A stretch of 22,991 nt of DNA from Aureobasidium sp. EXF-3400 (Eukaryota > Ascomycota > Dothideomycetes > Dothideales > Saccotheciaceae): NCBI GenBank assembly GCA_024195585.1, contig SWBL01000540.1:1-22991 (forward strand), given 5' to 3'. A model generated the notes under the pieces. That model was not told where the DNA came from and ran no database searches. It was given only the letters and a program-made list of their open reading frames with translations. This document shows positions 1 through 8,774 of the stretch, piece by piece. Position numbers and translations under genes: made by a program. The stretch's first letter is position 1. Each line of letters opens with the position of its first letter.

Positions 1-1412
1 CCCGGCGCTTTGTTGCCTGCTGTCTGACGGATGGTCTCGAGTACTTCCTCCTCGGTGATGTCTGGACATGGTGCCGGTTGGGGGTATTCGTAGCCTATCG
101 TATCGCTCATGTCCGCCTCTGGTGGAGGCGGAAAGAACGTCTCTGCAAACGCTCCAGCTTTCTGTCGCCAGTCTTGGATTGTCCTTCCCTGATATCTTAG
201 GTTGGGTGTGAACACCGGTTTGGTGTTGTCCTTGTTCCTGACCCACCTCGCTAACTTCCATAGCGCTTCGGGGGAGTCGACTTGTGCGACCCTCTCTCTG
301 TGCTCGTGTCTGTTGGACCTCGATATCTCGGTTGCCTTTTTCCTGCGAGCGGCATTTAGTTCTTTTTTGCTGTGCTGGTCCATCTGTCTCTGCCATCTCC
401 GCCTTGCCCTTCTGCATTCCTTGATGGCTGCAGACGCCTCTAGGCTGTACTCCTTCCTTGTGTATGTGATGTGTACCCGGACTTGTGGTGTGGCTTCGTC
501 GATGGCCTCTGTAATCGTGGTGGCGATATGTTCTGTCTGGGTGTCTATTTGGGCTTGTGTACGTAGAGGGTGGCTTTGTTGTAGATTCTTGCATACTTTG
601 TCTCGAAGTTTTTGCAGGTTCATGGCCTTGTAATTCCTTCTCATCTCGTGTGCCCTTTGGGGTGGCCTAAGATCCAGTGTGGTTTCAATTGGGAGGTGGT
701 CGGAGTCGCAATCCATGTCCGGCTGCACTTCGCACTTCTGTATAGCGTGTCTCGCTCTTTCTGTTGCCCACACTAGGTCAATCGTGGTCCCCACTTGGCC
801 TAGGCGGTCCGGGGGTCGTGTGATCGTGCCTGCTGGCAGGCATTGGACAGAGCCTGTTCGTGAGAAGATGTTCCGGAGGCTTGCGGTGTAATTGTTCGGG
901 CTTGCTCTCTCCGTTTGTCCTGTCCAATCCGGGTGTTGAAGGTTGAAGTCTCCCATCGTTATCTGCTCGTATTCGCGGTATGTGTGTAGAGCTTGGTCCA
1001 GGGTTGGGATAACGCTGTTACCTGGAATGCCCTGGTACCTGGGGTTGGGCGGGCTTCCGTCTGTTATCGGGTTGTATATGTTGTGTATTACTATGGGGAC
1101 ATCTGCGTCGATGGTGATTGAGATGATGTCCCTGCTTTCGTAGCTATGTGCCTTGAGTTTCTGAATGTTCAGCGCCCTGTTGACGTATAGACAGACTCTT
1201 GGTCTTTCCTCCGTGTCCGGGAGCACTGTGTGAAAGAGGTTTTTCGCCGGATTGTGAGTGTTCCCGTTGTGCGGGTTAATCCACGGCTCCTGGATGGCGA
1301 TTATGTCCATGTGTACTGTCTCCTGGCGGCGGAGTAGTTCGGCCATAACCTCGTATCTTCTTCCTACGTTGTACTGTATTATTCTTAGCTTTGTGGTGTC
1401 TCTATTCATCAT
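1..1412 (-). CDS. LINE ORF2: APE endonuclease and start of reverse transcriptase (partial, runs off left edge)
   Basis: This frame is open from two adjacent ATGs at 1412 and 1409 to the window edge, about 470 codons without a stop. Endonuclease landmarks are an N-terminal QYNVG (about residues 13-17), IQEPW with the catalytic Glu at about 42, MGDFN with Asp155 and Asn157, a TTIDLVWAT segment, and the terminal SDH triad residues at about 237-239. A basic linker follows (RRARRRWQRQ). The last visible residues (TAGNKAP) match the opening of LINE reverse transcriptase domains. In the family the endonuclease nicks target DNA and the RT primes cDNA at the nick. The start overlaps the end of ORF1 by 11 bp, suggesting reinitiation or frameshift-coupled translation, which is inferred. 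All catalytic positions that can be seen are kept. Confidence 0.93.
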   Translation of the reverse strand, partial: MMNRDTTKLRIIQYNVGRRYEVMAELLRRQETVHMDIIAIQEPWINPHNGNTHNPAKNLFHTVLPDTEERPRVCLYVNRALNIQKLKAHSYESRDIISITIDADVPIVIHNIYNPITDGSPPNPRYQGIPGNSVIPTLDQALHTYREYEQITMGDFNLQHPDWTGQTERASPNNYTASLRNIFSRTGSVQCLPAGTITRPPDRLGQVGTTIDLVWATERARHAIQKCEVQPDMDCDSDHLPIETTLDLRPPQRAHEMRRNYKAMNLQKLRDKVCKNLQQSHPLRTQAQIDTQTEHIATTITEAIDEATPQVRVHITYTRKEYSLEASAAIKECRRARRRWQRQMDQHSKKELNAARRKKATEISRSNRHEHRERVAQVDSPEALWKLARWVRNKDNTKPVFTPNLRYQGRTIQDWRQKAGAFAETFFPPPPEADMSDTIGYEYPQPAPCPDITEEEVLETIRQTAGNKAP

Positions 1413-3156
1413 CTGGTGTAGAGTGCTGTGTCCGTGATAGGCTCGAGCGCGTCGATCTTCTGGAGGAGACTACGTTCCACGTCGTCTCGTCTGGCAGTGG
1501 GGGTGATGACCTTTGCGAGTTGGCCTGGTCAACCACTATAATCGCATCTGATCCAGGTTCACTCTGCCTCTCCTCCCTAGGCGGGTTCGTTGCCGGTGGG
1601 CCGAAAACCCGCTTCTTAACCACGTTTGGGCTTATGCCTGCAAGCTGTGTCTTTCCTGCCTTCGCGCGGGCGCGTTGTGGTGTTCTGCCGTTTTTGAGGA
1701 TGCTTGTCAAGGCCGGGTTTCTTTCCCTTGAGCTCTGGCTAGCCATCGAGCTCGCAATTTGACTTGCGTTCGAGGTCATTGCCGCCGCCTCCGCCGGGGT
1801 GGGTGCGTCTCCCATCACCTCCTCCCTTTCTTGGGACGCAAAAGAGACTACCGATCCCCTCTCTGATCCCCTCTCTGATGGTCCTGGGCTGATGGCCGGG
1901 TCCTCAGGGTAGTAGGGCTGTTGTCGGACCTTTTCTATCTCCATTGCCACTCTTTCCATCTCTTTCTTTCCGTATTTGCAGCTCCGGTCCCATGCCTTAT
2001 GGGGTCCCTTGCATAGAGCGCAGATCTTGGTGCCAGCCGGTGCTGGACAGTCTTTCGTGAGATGTTCCTCTGCACAGTGTCCGCATTTCTCGGTGTTGCT
2101 GCAGCTGCGCGTTGTATGTCCGTATTCATAGCATTTAAAGCATTGTAGTGTTTTGCATGCTCTGCTGTACTTGAAAGTGCGCTTCTCGTTGTATTCCCAG
2201 GCGATCACCTTTGCTGCAATTGCAGCGTTGGCTCCTTCCTTGGTTAGGAAGCTAATTACTATGCTTCCTGTGTCGCTGCCTGGCTTAGGCTTCTTGTGCC
2301 AGTCCATGTGGTTGATTTCGTGTCCCTTTAGCAGCTGGGGGTTCGATCCTACCAGCATTTGTTTCATTTGTTGTTGATCCTGTGGGTTAAACGTGGATGC
2401 GGGAATATTCATAGCGATGACTCCGTATGTTGGGGTAATTACCTCTGCGTTTCCTCCAAGGCTTGTTACCCACTTTGGTCCGTTTTTGATAAGTCTTTCT
2501 GCGGTGGCTGCGTCCTTAGCCAGCAGGAGGTAATCTCCCGATGGTTGGACCGTGGCCATCTCAATGGCGTAGATGCCTGGCTGTCCTTGGTACAGTCCGG
2601 CTCTGTCTATTCCTGCGTTGGCCATGTTTACTACCTCTTTTGAAGTTCTACTATGTCCTGGTCGGGTCCTCTGTTGGTTGCTAAAGTTCGTCTTCACCCT
2701 GACTTCCCTTGCCTGACGAGAGGATATGGGGGCAGCAGATGTAGAGGTCATTCTTGAGAGTGCCGACTGTGGGATTGACTGTGGGGTGCCACTGGAGAGA
2801 GCATCGGAATATGACCGACGAGCCCAGCTCGCTGTAGGGGAGACCTGGGGCTGTACGGAAACAGCCGCCAGAATCTTGGCGGCAAATGCGTCGAGGTCGT
2901 CCTTGGTGGTCGCCTGTGGATGCATGCCGCCCTGCGCCTCGGCGGGGCCCTTTCCAATGTAATCAAGCACAGATTCGAGAAGAGGGACGATTTTTGCCCT
3001 AGGAATTGCTGTGCTTCTTCCTTTGCCAGTGGCGGCGCGCGCGCGCTCAAGTACTGCATTGATTTCGCTCTGGATTTTGCGACCGTGTGCGCGTGGGTTT
3101 GGGTCTCTTTCTCCCACCTCTGGCCAACCTGCCCCAGCGGTTACCTGAGTCCCCAT
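1402..3156 (-). CDS. LINE ORF1: gag-like nucleic-acid-binding protein with CCHC zinc knuckles
   Basis: This is a 584-residue frame from the ATG at 3156. The frame extends to a GTG at 3174 and a stop at 3229-3231, but no ATG lies upstream, so 3156 is the only credible start. Two canonical C-x2-C-x4-H-x4-C knuckles lie at about residues 339-352 (CFKCYEYGHTTRSC) and 358-370 (CGHCAEEHLTKDC). A third Cys/His cluster at 379-393 has altered spacing (CALCKGPHKAWDRSC). The N-terminal third is Ser/Ala/Arg-rich and low in complexity; the C-terminus is Ser/Arg-rich. In Tad1, CgT1 and related LINEs this protein coats the element RNA. The stop TAG (1402-1404) sits inside the start region of ORF2. Confidence 0.93.
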   Translation of the reverse strand: MGTQVTAGAGWPEVGERDPNPRAHGRKIQSEINAVLERARAATGKGRSTAIPRAKIVPLLESVLDYIGKGPAEAQGGMHPQATTKDDLDAFAAKILAAVSVQPQVSPTASWARRSYSDALSSGTPQSIPQSALSRMTSTSAAPISSRQAREVRVKTNFSNQQRTRPGHSRTSKEVVNMANAGIDRAGLYQGQPGIYAIEMATVQPSGDYLLLAKDAATAERLIKNGPKWVTSLGGNAEVITPTYGVIAMNIPASTFNPQDQQQMKQMLVGSNPQLLKGHEINHMDWHKKPKPGSDTGSIVISFLTKEGANAAIAAKVIAWEYNEKRTFKYSRACKTLQCFKCYEYGHTTRSCSNTEKCGHCAEEHLTKDCPAPAGTKICALCKGPHKAWDRSCKYGKKEMERVAMEIEKVRQQPYYPEDPAISPGPSERGSERGSVVSFASQEREEVMGDAPTPAEAAAMTSNASQIASSMASQSSRERNPALTSILKNGRTPQRARAKAGKTQLAGISPNVVKKRVFGPPATNPPREERQSEPGSDAIIVVDQANSQRSSPPLPDETTWNVVSSRRSTRSSLSRTQHSTPDDE

Positions 3157-3400
3157 CGTGTCGATAGAGCTCACGTCCGCGAGTAATTTGGCCCCGGTGT
3201 GGAGTTTATTGGGTTCGATTTGGGAGAGTTATTCTGAAAATTGGTTTTTGCGCGATTGTGATGTTTTTCCCTGCTCTTGTGGGGTTTCCATGAAAGCAAC
3301 ACGACGAGAGGCCACAGAGACCATCTTTTCTCTCTCAATTGCTCACGACTGGTGATCTTCTTACTAATCACTCCATGCAGATGGGTGGGGGGAGATGATT
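3157..3400 (-). other. Probable 5' UTR or promoter region of the LINE
   Basis: This is non-coding sequence upstream of ORF1. In LINEs the internal promoter sits in this part. There is no ATG in frame with ORF1 before the stop at 3229-3231. The outer limit is not defined by any visible junction. Confidence 0.4.
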
Positions 3401-4150
3401 CCAGATTGTGTCTTTTCGTGGTGGCTTTGGCCTGCCAACTTGGATGAGTGGGAGACGTCTCCCAGCAGAAAGTGGCAGAGCATAGATCTGATTCCAGGTG
3501 GTCGCAAGTAGTCCCAATCTCGATTGTCGGTCAGTCACAAGTGTTATCACAAGCAAGAGCTGTCACAGGGGTTGTCAGAGTGCAAGCCTCTCGGACTGCT
3601 CTTCTCACGGTCATGGATTGAACTGGCAAGAACGACCCTGGGCTTTGGACCACGTCACCGCGAGTGTTTCCCCTCTACAAGCAAGTGCAGCCGATCAAAC
3701 TGCCTAACTTCGGAAGTCGCGTCTACCAACTCTGACACTGCAAGGAAGGTCCAGCCGTCAGTCATGACGTAGTTCGAGACCTCGAAATTGTGGATTTGAA
3801 CTTTGAAGAGCTGCTTCTGCTTGGGTGAACGGTCGCTGTGATTGACAAGATGATACAAGGGGAATCTGATGAATCTGATGGATAAAGTAAATCTAGTATA
3901 TTTAATGAATTTGATAAATCCAAAGCAAGACGCAGGTTCAAGCTTCGCGAGTTTTCAAGTTTCAATCCTTAAATGTCACAGAACTACAACAAGAACCAGG
4001 GCACCGAACACTTGTAAGACTTACTTGCTAACCTGTGAATCAAGTGTCGTGAGAGGGTCGACAAGAAGGAGGTCGACACTGGTGTCGAGACTGTCACTAC
4101 GATCAGGAGACTTTGCGCGTAGAAACGTACATCTTGCCATCCTCGAGCTG
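3400..4150. other. Gene-free stretch between the LINE and the first minisatellite
   Basis: No ORF here has recognisable features. The longest frames are under 110 residues, compositionally biased and mutually overlapping on both strands. A short AT-rich patch at about 3865-3925 contains repeated GAATCTGAT and ATTTGAT-like words. Nothing else stands out. Confidence 0.5.
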
Positions 4151-4153
4151 GAG

Positions 4154-4287
4154 CTTGTCCCTGTAAGACTGTGCCTGTGCTTGTGCCAGTGAGTGTGTGC
4201 CTATGAGACTGTGCCCGTGAGCGTGTGCCCGTGAGACCGTGCTGTGAAGCTCATGAGCTTGTGCTTGTGCTTGTGAGCTTGAGCACA
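4154..4287. repeat. Degenerate minisatellite, GTGCCYGTGAG-type unit
   Basis: About ten imperfect tandem copies of a short unit built on GTGCCTGTGAGAC and GTGCTTGTGAGC run through this stretch. Units vary from 6 to about 20 bp, so this is an old, decayed array. It generates spurious Cys/Leu-rich or His/Ala/Gln-rich reading frames on both strands. Confidence 0.75.
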
Positions 4288-4707
4288 GAGAGCGACTCTC
4301 TAGAAGGTCGAGGTGGCCGACAGGGTCGTGGAAGACGGGAAGAAGTCCCCGACCCACTCGTCCTTGTGGTAGTGAAGAAGCCGAGACCCGTGCTTGTGCG
4401 TTCGTTGCCGTCATGCCGTCACTCCATCCTTCGCACCAGCTCCTCTGTGGTGACCGAGTTGTGACTTTTGTAGGTCGAGCTTGACTTCACCTCTTCCATC
4501 TCTTACGGTCTGATCTTGCAGAGCTTTGTGCTTCTCGACAGCTGGACTGATGGTTCTACTTGTCGCTCTATTGATCTCCTCTGTCATTGTCACTCGGTAG
4601 TGGAGGTGCTCAGACTCGGTGTATGCGTGAGACTCGTCCTCGCTAAACATGGGATGGTCGGAACAGCGAGCTGGCAATAGAGAAGATGAACAAGGAGGCT
4701 AGAGTGA

Positions 4708-4800
4708 AGGCGTCTCGAGTGCGCGGCGAGCGACTTACGAAGGCTGGTCCTTGGGAGTCTGAGTGCGCGGCGAGCGACAGGAGGCTGGACTGAAGGCGTC
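4708..4800. repeat. Two-copy direct repeat (about 48 bp period)
   Basis: The word GAGTGCGCGGCGAGCGAC occurs twice, near 4717 and 4761. It is flanked by related GGAGGCT and AAGGCGTCT words, so a unit of roughly 48 bp is present in about two copies. No coding explanation was found. Confidence 0.7.
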
Positions 4801-4937
4801 TGAGCTCATTCAACTGGCGGTCGGTCACGGTCGGCGAGCTATGCAAGCAAGCGAGCGAGGTCGTCCTTGTTGCGACGGTCAGTCTGAGTGGACACGATTG
4901 TGGTGGCTAACCGGCTCTTGCTGCTGGTGCATGGGAA

Positions 4938-5040
4938 GGCTCTTGACGAGGTTCTTGACGAGGTTCTTGACGAGGTCCTTAACGAGGTTCTTAGAGAGCT
5001 TCTTGACGACCCTCTTGACGACCCTCTTGACGAAGGTCCT
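4938..5040. repeat. 12-bp minisatellite, unit CTTGACGAGGTT
   Basis: About eight and a half copies of a 12-bp unit are present. The first copies are near identical (TTCTTGACGAGG); later ones drift to TTCTTGACGACC-type variants. Because 12 is a multiple of three, the array stays open in several frames on both strands and produces artificial repetitive ORFs such as LDEVLDEV or SSRGSSRG. These are not treated as genes. Confidence 0.9.
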
Positions 5041-5174
5041 GGTGCAAGTGAAAGCAAAGGCAACCTTGGACGAGGGCGCAGCTTGTAATGGCGTTAACGT
5101 CGGCGCTGTCATTGGTGTTGAGCTCGTCGAGGTCGTCGCGCGCGAGGTGCCGCAACTGGACGAGGAGTCGCTGC

Positions 5175-5318
5175 TGGTTCAGTGGTACGGAGGAGGGCGC
5201 TTCATGGTCGGTCGTGCGGAAGAGGGCGCTTCACAGTCAGTGGTTCTAAGGAAGGCGCTTCATGGCCAGTCGTTCTGAAGAAGGCGCTTCAAGGTCCAGT
5301 GGTTCCAAGGAAGGCGTG
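5175..5318. repeat. 29-30 bp minisatellite, core AAGGCGCTTCATGG
   Basis: About five tandem copies of a 29-30 bp unit combine GTCAGTGGTTCTAAG-like and GAAGGCGCTTCA-like halves. Copies differ by a few substitutions each. The period is not constant, and no conserved reading frame crosses the array. Confidence 0.8.
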
Positions 5319-5503
5319 ACGGTCTCGATGGCACCGACAAGGACGAGCTCAGGTCAAGTTTAGGTCGAGCTCCGGACGACCTCAAGACGAGTTCAGGACC
5401 AGTTCGAAGCGATGCGCAACACTTGTTGGAAGCAGAAGTGCACCACCTCCGAGCTCGCTGGTCCGAGGTGCTTGTGAAGGAGACTTATGCTGGTACACGC
5501 TAC

Positions 5504-5563
5504 GGCTCCATGTTGTGAGGCTCCATGTTGTGAGGCTCCATGTTGTGAGGATCCATGTTATGA
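5504..5563. repeat. 15-bp minisatellite, unit GGCTCCATGTTGTGA
   Basis: Four tandem copies are present. The first three are identical and the fourth differs at two positions (GGATCCATGTTATGA). Perfect identity of three copies suggests recent expansion or homogenisation compared with the neighbouring arrays. Confidence 0.95.
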
Positions 5564-5569
5564 GGCTGG

Positions 5570-6940
5570 TCTCGAAGGGAATACTGGTGAGGGTGGTCAG
5601 TCAAGTGATGCAATATGATGCGACACGATGCGATGACGATGGTGATGGCCGTTGATAATTATCGTGGTCAAGAGGGTGAATATTCGTGACTCTTGTTGAT
5701 GTGAAACAGCAAGTTTGGATGCGAATTGATGATGAGGCATGAGGCAGGAGCTCGAGCAAGAAACTCAATCAAATGTCTTGGCAAGCCGGCTTGGAGGAGT
5801 TGGAGGAGTTGAGTGGAGACGCGATTGCACGGATCTCACCGCATCTGCACATCTTTGACAGCGGTGATAGCGGTGAGTATCCGTAGAACAGACGGCGCTG
5901 AAGAAGGAGCGCATCCAATCCTTTCGAGGTCCGGCGGCGTCGTGATCCCGCACTTCGGGGCAACTCTCTGTTCGTCTTTCTCGTCTTTCTTCTCTCTTGT
6001 AGGAACATGTCGCTTTACAAAGGAAGGAGGGTAGAGTCGAGGGGACGGTACTAGGCTTAAACAGGTATGACTTCCGTCGACATGATGATCTAGCTGTATC
6101 TAGGACGGTCCAAACTTGTTCGAGACTGGTTCCCGGGTTGGCGGACCGCGCCGGAAGCTTAACGATCAAGTTGAATTTCCTACCTCCTAGCAAAAGTGCG
6201 GAGCGACGACGCCGGACCTTGATGAACATTCTCCAAGCTGCTTCTTTAGTGTCTTCTGTTTCACAGAGCATCTTCTACAAGAGCCTGCAAGATCCCGAGT
6301 CTTCTAGAAGGTGTTTTGGTTGACGCGAATGAGGAAAGGCCAAAAGTCGCTTTTCAAATCATTGCATTTCGTAAGCTCCTGGTGTGTTCAGCACTTTGGT
6401 GAGTTGTTTGCAAAGATCAAACTCAAAGATTTAGACAATGTCTATAGTCCGTGGTCTGTAGTATATATATACGTGATTTGCGCAATCCAAGTGTTCCATG
6501 GCAATCCCATGCGTCGGTGAATTTAGCCGACGAGCAGCCGTGTGCATTTGCAAAACAGCCCTGGATTTACTCCGTAGTCTCACAGCTTTCTCCGCTCTGC
6601 TCGTACTCTGCTCTGCTCTACCTACTCGGCTCTTGCAATCTTTGCTTTCTTCCCTTGATCGACATGATTAAATCAACAGGAACACGCCGTATGAAACACG
6701 AGACTCGGAACGGTTCGACGAGTTTGTCATGTCTAAACTTGCGAAACTCTTCCAGGATGTGCTCATAGAATACGACCGTCGACATTGACACGGACATGAT
6801 TCGTGCGTATGCCTGCACCCCGCGACAGTCTACAAACATGAGTTCGACGAAGATTTAGTCGACAGATGTCTGGAAGAAGAGTAACGGTGATTAACCAGTC
6901 ATGGGTCAGACTTGGTGTGTCATGATGCAAAAAGACACTC
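5570..6940. other. Gene-poor stretch without a supported gene
   Basis: The longest frame starts at an ATG at 6271 on the minus strand and ends at 5765 (168 residues). It is Arg/Ser-rich, has no recognisable domain and no convincing introns around it. A 73-residue minus frame at 6618-6839 is also open. The stretch contains GATG-rich words at 5600-5645 and an AT-rich TATATATATAC at about 6464. Neither frame is offered as a gene. Confidence 0.45.
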
Positions 6941-6941
6941 G

Positions 6942-7037
6942 GTCAATCCCGGATGCAATCAGTCCGGCATTATTCAATCAGTCCGGCATTCAATCGATTC
7001 GGCATTCAACCAACTCGGCATTCAATCAGCTCGGTAC
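6942..7037. repeat. 16-bp minisatellite, unit CAATCAGTCCGGCATT
   Basis: Five tandem units begin at 6956, 6975, 6991, 7007 and 7023. The first carries a 3-bp insertion and the last is partial, and a degenerate half unit precedes them. The variable positions cluster in the middle of the unit (CAGTC, CGATT, CAACT, CAGCT). Confidence 0.9.
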
Positions 7038-7735
7038 ATGTACGCCGATCTTCCCGGATCTGTGCAGCTTTGGCCGGCAAAGTCCCAGATAGGGCAGGTC
7101 TACTCAGTGATGAAACAAGCTCCTTCCGGCAAAGCAGGTCAACAAGGCAGGAAGGAAGCTTTGCAACTTCTCGACCTTTGGCTGCCTAGACGATTGTTGT
7201 CAACACTCTTCTTGTATTACCGAACTGCAACATTGCCATCTTTTGACAGTTTTGCACGATGCGGCAAATGGCAGTATGGAAACGATGACTGCGATCGTAG
7301 AAGGTCTAGCGAACTGGCCCCGTCGGGAGACAGAAGACTGCTAGAGGCTATCGGCCTGCCGGATGGTCGTCTCAACCACTACTGTCGCCTAGGCCGCCGA
7401 TAAATTGCCCGCTCTGGTGTCGGAATCTCCACTATAATAATCACGCTCTCGATCGAACGTTCGACTCGGACTGATATCATGCAGCGAACCATAGCTCCAT
7501 AGGATACTAAAAGCCGACATCTGAAGTCGATGTCGTCGTTAGATATCTCGACGACAGGTACTATCGCGCCTCGATAGCAGACCAGTCTTCCGGCGAAGAC
7601 ATCTGTAAAGAACAAGCCTCGACAGGCTCCTGGCACAGGTAGCGGTCAGGGGTACGGTCCTGGTGCTAGTTTCATCCCCAGCAGCGACCTGGATAACATT
7701 GACCTAAGGCAAGAGAGAGGCAATCCTGTTGGCTT

Positions 7736-7798
7736 GGTAGCCCATTGCTCGGAGGACGCACCCGTAAGACACGGACCTGATCATCGTCGTCATTGGCA
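7736..7798 (+). repeat. Diverged direct repeat, copy A of the 63-bp pair
   Basis: Matches 8487-8549 at 57 of 63 positions without gaps (counted by eye). Five of the six differences are transitions. On the minus strand similarity continues weakly a few codons further in the frame reading MGYQ, where copy A stops and copy B stays open. Confidence 0.85.
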
Positions 7799-7902
7799 GG
7801 CATCAATCTGTCGTCAAACTCGATAGAAGAGGCGCCGTCGGCTGTAGGTGCCACAGTCAGCCGGACTTCAAGAGCTTGCAGACGGGTAGAAATCACTTCC
7901 GG

Positions 7903-8535
7903 TTAAGTCCCGAGTCCGAAAACTTTAGGAGCCTCGAGTATCTGCACCAATATGGGCGCATTGAAGACGACTAAGATCGTTGCTAGATCGGCCACAACGC
8001 CGGCGACTCGGGAAGGAAAGAAGGGAGACAGACAAACTGCAATCTCGCTATTCGTTCCATCGTGCCTGTGGACTAGTTGTGAATCGCATTGAAGCAACTC
8101 GGAGTTTCTCAGCCTCTCCAAAGTCGTCTTCAAGAGTTGAAGAGACTCCTCCTTGACCTTCACGGATCCGTCCTCTACCTCCTCCACCTCCTCCTCCTCC
8201 TCTCCGTCGTCGGACTTTGGAGGCTTTGCCTGTAACTTATTGCTTCCCTTAGCTATGGCCTTGGGAGTCTTAGGAGGCTTGGGCCTCTTGGAAGGGGTAA
8301 AGACCTGCTTATCATCAGAGGCATTGTCGTTGCCGGGCAAGACAATAGGGAGGGGGTCGCTCCTTGCCTGGGCCTCTGGCAGAGCAGCCAGAGCCAGGGT
8401 CGCGTGGAGGCGGTGCCGTGCTGGAATCCTCCCACGAGACTCGGGATCATTGACCGAAGGCAAGACAGGTGCAATTCTATCCAATCGGTAGCCCATTGCT
8501 TGGAGGACTCGCCCGTGAGACACGGACCTGATCAT
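7903..8535 (-). CDS. Weak hypothetical ORF with acidic and Lys/Pro-rich stretch
   Basis: The frame is 210 residues from the first ATG at 8535; upstream frame extends to a GTG at 8589 and a stop a few codons further. Residues about 75-135 hold a Lys/Pro-rich segment (KRPKPPKTPK) and then an acidic run (DDGEEEEEVEEVED) from a GAG-rich tract. A helical-looking KEESLQLLKTTLERLRNSE segment follows. The end is hydrophobic without a clear membrane pattern. The N-terminal part lies in the 63-bp direct repeat, whose other copy is broken. No family recognised; it may be a gene remnant or chance. Confidence 0.2.
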   Translation of the reverse strand: MIRSVSHGRVLQAMGYRLDRIAPVLPSVNDPESRGRIPARHRLHATLALAALPEAQARSDPLPIVLPGNDNASDDKQVFTPSKRPKPPKTPKAIAKGSNKLQAKPPKSDDGEEEEEVEEVEDGSVKVKEESLQLLKTTLERLRNSELLQCDSQLVHRHDGTNSEIAVCLSPFFPSRVAGVVADLATILVVFNAPILVQILEAPKVFGLGT

Positions 8536-8549
8536 TGTCGTCGTTGGCA
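8487..8549 (+). repeat. Diverged direct repeat, copy B of the 63-bp pair
   Basis: Partner of 7736-7798, about 750 bp away in the same orientation. In this copy the minus-strand frame through the repeat is open and forms part of the weak ORF at 7903-8535. Confidence 0.85.
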
Positions 8550-8774
8550 GACCCTCGCTTTCGTCATTACTGCTAATTCTTCTGGCCACCTTTGTGCATC
8601 AACACCGTCCGGTTCTCCAGTACTATCGGCGTATCACCTTGGCCGACCATCGCCGAGTACACAAACACAACTGGATGCAACCAGACAGGACCAAATAATC
8701 ATCACCTGCATCGAAGATCGCGTGCAGCGTACAACTGACCGTGTGAAGTGGAACACCAACGAGAACGCGATGAC

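Larger units (their letters stand above)
1..3400 (-). mobile_element. Tad1-type LINE (non-LTR retrotransposon), 5' portion
   Basis: The minus strand reads 5' UTR, ORF1 with zinc knuckles, then ORF2 with an APE-type endonuclease, which is the order of fungal Tad1-clade LINEs. Both frames are free of stops and frameshifts as far as the window goes, so the copy looks recent. The 3' part (rest of reverse transcriptase, 3' UTR, target-site duplication) lies beyond the left edge. The 5' boundary near 3.2-3.4 kb is an estimate: coding ends at 3156 and no duplication can be matched from one end. No long terminal repeat is visible. Confidence 0.9.

Noticed and set aside
4763..5278. 171-residue plus ORF and antisense partners with repeated LDEV, LTRF or SSRG words
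   Set aside because: They are created by the 12-bp and 30-bp tandem arrays, which remain open in many frames.
4154..5563. CRISPR-like array
   Set aside because: Repeats are directly adjacent without unique spacers and vary in unit; these are minisatellites in eukaryotic DNA.
5765..6271. 168-residue minus ORF
   Set aside because: ATG start but Arg/Ser-rich, no domain, no supporting introns; a chance frame is as likely.
6618..6839. 73-residue minus ORF
   Set aside because: Protein-like composition but isolated and short, with no extension or homology that I recognise.
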